This document shows, piece by piece, positions 31,170 to 32,300 of a stretch of 32,300 nucleotides of DNA. Both the position numbers and the translations under genes were made by a program. The notes below the pieces were generated by a model, which was not told the origin of the DNA, ran no database searches, and was given only the letters and a program-made list of their open reading frames with translations. The stretch spans positions 957-33,256 of the forward strand of contig DDIK01000140.1 in the NCBI GenBank assembly GCA_002338505.1, given 5' to 3'. Origin of the DNA: Bacteriovorax sp. UBA1852. GTDB taxonomy: Bacteria; Bdellovibrionota; Bacteriovoracia; Bacteriovoracales; Bacteriovoracaceae. Numbering within the stretch: position 1 is the first letter of the stretch; each line of letters starts with the position of its first letter.

Positions 31170-32042
31170 GCCTGCCTGATCTTTATGAAACAAAGGGATA
31201 TCACGAGTACTTTTTTCAGCGAAAGATAGGCTACCTTTACCAAAGAGATTCTGGCATTTTTTTACAACTAATCCCATTGTCTTTCTTTGATTAATTTCGA
31301 CAACTTTATACCACTTCACTTCACTTCCTTCTTTGTAAAAGAATGAATCAAATTGTCCCCAATCTTTCATAGAGAAAGTTTTTATTGACTTAATTATTTG
31401 TTTGATTTCATATTCAATTGATTCGTGATCCATAAATGATAACTTTGTGAGTTCATTGATAGTAATAATTTCTCCACCTAGGAACTTACCTTTTTCAATA
31501 ATATTTTTGCAGATAAAGAAATCGTTTTCACGAAATGTAACACCAAAACTTAAAATCACATCTCGATATTGTCCCAGTACTCCATCACGAGGAGGAGTGA
31601 ATTGGCTTCTTTTACTTATAATACTATTTGCGAGACCAGAAAAACCATAGTTTGACCTGTAATAATATTCAAGCGATGGATTTACTTTTACGATTTCGAG
31701 CTCATTAACCGTGATTATATCTTTTGGAATCAATGATACTTTATTTAAATATTTTGTTTGCTCAACTTTTGAATTTATTCTTTTTGATTCTTCAAAGTCT
31801 TCGATATCTCCCCACCATGAATTATATGGGACATTATATTCAACCTGAATATTATGGTGAAATAAGTCTAAATAGTATTTAATAATACGTTTGGAATATT
31901 TTTGTTCACTATAGAGTGGCGCCTCTTCATTAAAGAGAAAGTAGATGTACTCTAATTTATTAACTATTTTTTTAGACTTATATAAAGGATCATTTCTATA
32001 GAGCGCCTCTTCAAAGTCAAAATTAACCCTATTTGGCTTCAT
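31143..32042 (-). CDS. Putative ATP-grasp-like protein
   Basis: A 299-aa protein, possibly an ATP-grasp enzyme. The supporting signs are a Gly-rich segment YYRSNYGFSGLANSIISKR (127-145), resembling the ATP-binding loop, the WGQFDSFFY strand (228-236), and WYKVVEINQRKTMG (244-257), close to the ExNxR metal/ATP motif near the end of ATP-grasp domains, followed by a Gly-containing VVKKC strand. No substrate domain is recognised. ATG 32042 is preferred: it overlaps the upstream DUF455 gene by 14 bases, whereas a start at 32075 would overlap by 47. The gene is coupled to the ferritin-like gene, suggesting a joint function. The fold assignment is tentative; the gene itself is secure. Confidence 0.55.
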   Translation of the reverse strand: MKPNRVNFDFEEALYRNDPLYKSKKIVNKLEYIYFLFNEEAPLYSEQKYSKRIIKYYLDLFHHNIQVEYNVPYNSWWGDIEDFEESKRINSKVEQTKYLNKVSLIPKDIITVNELEIVKVNPSLEYYYRSNYGFSGLANSIISKRSQFTPPRDGVLGQYRDVILSFGVTFRENDFFICKNIIEKGKFLGGEIITINELTKLSFMDHESIEYEIKQIIKSIKTFSMKDWGQFDSFFYKEGSEVKWYKVVEINQRKTMGLVVKKCQNLFGKGSLSFAEKSTRDIPLFHKDQAGLKFFYSPK

Positions 32043-32300
32043 TCCACTCTTTTCTCGTCGTGACGACAAATCCATCTTTATAGCTTTTCAGGTTTGCAAT
32101 AAAGTCAGAATCAAGTCCTGCGCGTGTGCGAGATTCCTCATTATAAATGATCCCCTTAGCTCGAGAGGGAGTCAGTAACTCAGGCAGACTTTCAAGGTAA
32201 TACTCCCAGACAGACTTGTCGCATCTCCATTTATTAAGCCAATGAGCACCTAGAGCAACATGTGTCATTTCATCTTCGTCAACTATTTTCATCATTTGAG
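32029..32300 (-). CDS. DUF455-family ferritin-like protein (5' part beyond window)
   Basis: Only the C-terminal 90 residues are inside the window; the frame runs open through the right edge. They contain MMKIVDEDEMTHVALGAHWL, matching the E-x-x-H-V-x-x-G-x-x-W motif of DUF455 ferritin-like proteins, where Glu and His are probable metal ligands of the four-helix bundle, and the later NEESRTRAGLDSDFIANL, also typical of that family. The biochemical role of DUF455 is not known. It ends inside the first codons of the ATP-grasp-like gene, so the two are translated in a coupled way. Confidence 0.75.
   Translation of the reverse strand, partial: QMMKIVDEDEMTHVALGAHWLNKWRCDKSVWEYYLESLPELLTPSRAKGIIYNEESRTRAGLDSDFIANLKSYKDGFVVTTRKEWNEAK

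Noticed and set aside
1..32300. CRISPR arrays, tRNA or rRNA genes, insertion sequences, prophage parts
   Set aside because: No repeat-spacer structure, cloverleaf, transposase motif or terminal repeats were found on reading either strand.

Overview
The window is AT-rich, densely packed bacterial DNA from a Gram-negative organism: it encodes lipoproteins, an outer-membrane barrel, a periplasmic-binding-protein transporter and chemotaxis proteins. The mix of low GC, lipoprotein TPR proteins, a PhaR-like regulator, a FliA-type promoter and a soluble chemosensory cluster fits the Bdellovibrionota (Bacteriovorax/Halobacteriovorax-like predators). That placement is inference; nothing here proves it.

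Layout. (1) 1-3389, minus strand: a peptide/oligopeptide ABC importer in the order binding lipoprotein, DppB-like permease, DppC-like permease (cut by the left edge). (2) 3487-5945, minus: two lipoprotein genes, a long TPR protein and an overlapping small lipoprotein whose signal peptide has no ordinary start codon. (3) 5946-6389: the only long non-coding gap. (4) 6390-13119, plus: a PhaR-type regulator, then a tight run of outer-membrane barrel, two ArsA/Get3-like ATPases, glutamate-cysteine ligase, cystathionine beta-synthase and cystathionine gamma-lyase/synthase. The last three make cysteine by reverse transsulfuration and pass it to gamma-glutamylcysteine. A strong intrinsic terminator lies inside the signal-peptide codons of the first gene of this run. 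(5) 13116-15035, minus: a SpoIIE-like protein lacking most metal-binding residues, a secreted cysteine-containing protein and a small helical protein. (6) 15218-15931, plus: an HD-GYP phosphodiesterase behind a near-perfect sigma-28 promoter. (7) 15935-30455: a chemosensory cluster containing a REC-CheA with two CheW domains, an Hpt-REC protein, a divergent ABC1/UbiB-like kinase (plus strand), CheR, CheY, a scaffold-like protein with a Tyr-substituted Hpt motif, CheB, a soluble three-PAS MCP, CheW, a CheA with two CheW domains and a C-terminal REC, and a membrane-anchored protein with a Cys-rich end. (8) 30561-32300: a class II aldolase-like gene facing an ATP-grasp-like gene and the 3' part of a DUF455 ferritin-like gene.

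The cluster in (7) looks like a cytoplasmic sensory array feeding a branched phosphorelay rather than a minimal chemotaxis pathway. It has two CheA kinases with receivers at opposite ends, a third active Hpt, a pseudo-Hpt, and no CheZ, CheC/X or CheD in view. Candidate sigma-28 promoters before the HD-GYP gene (strong), the 30455 gene (moderate) and the Hpt-REC gene (weak) suggest control together with motility. No tRNA, rRNA, CRISPR array, insertion sequence or phage gene was seen.
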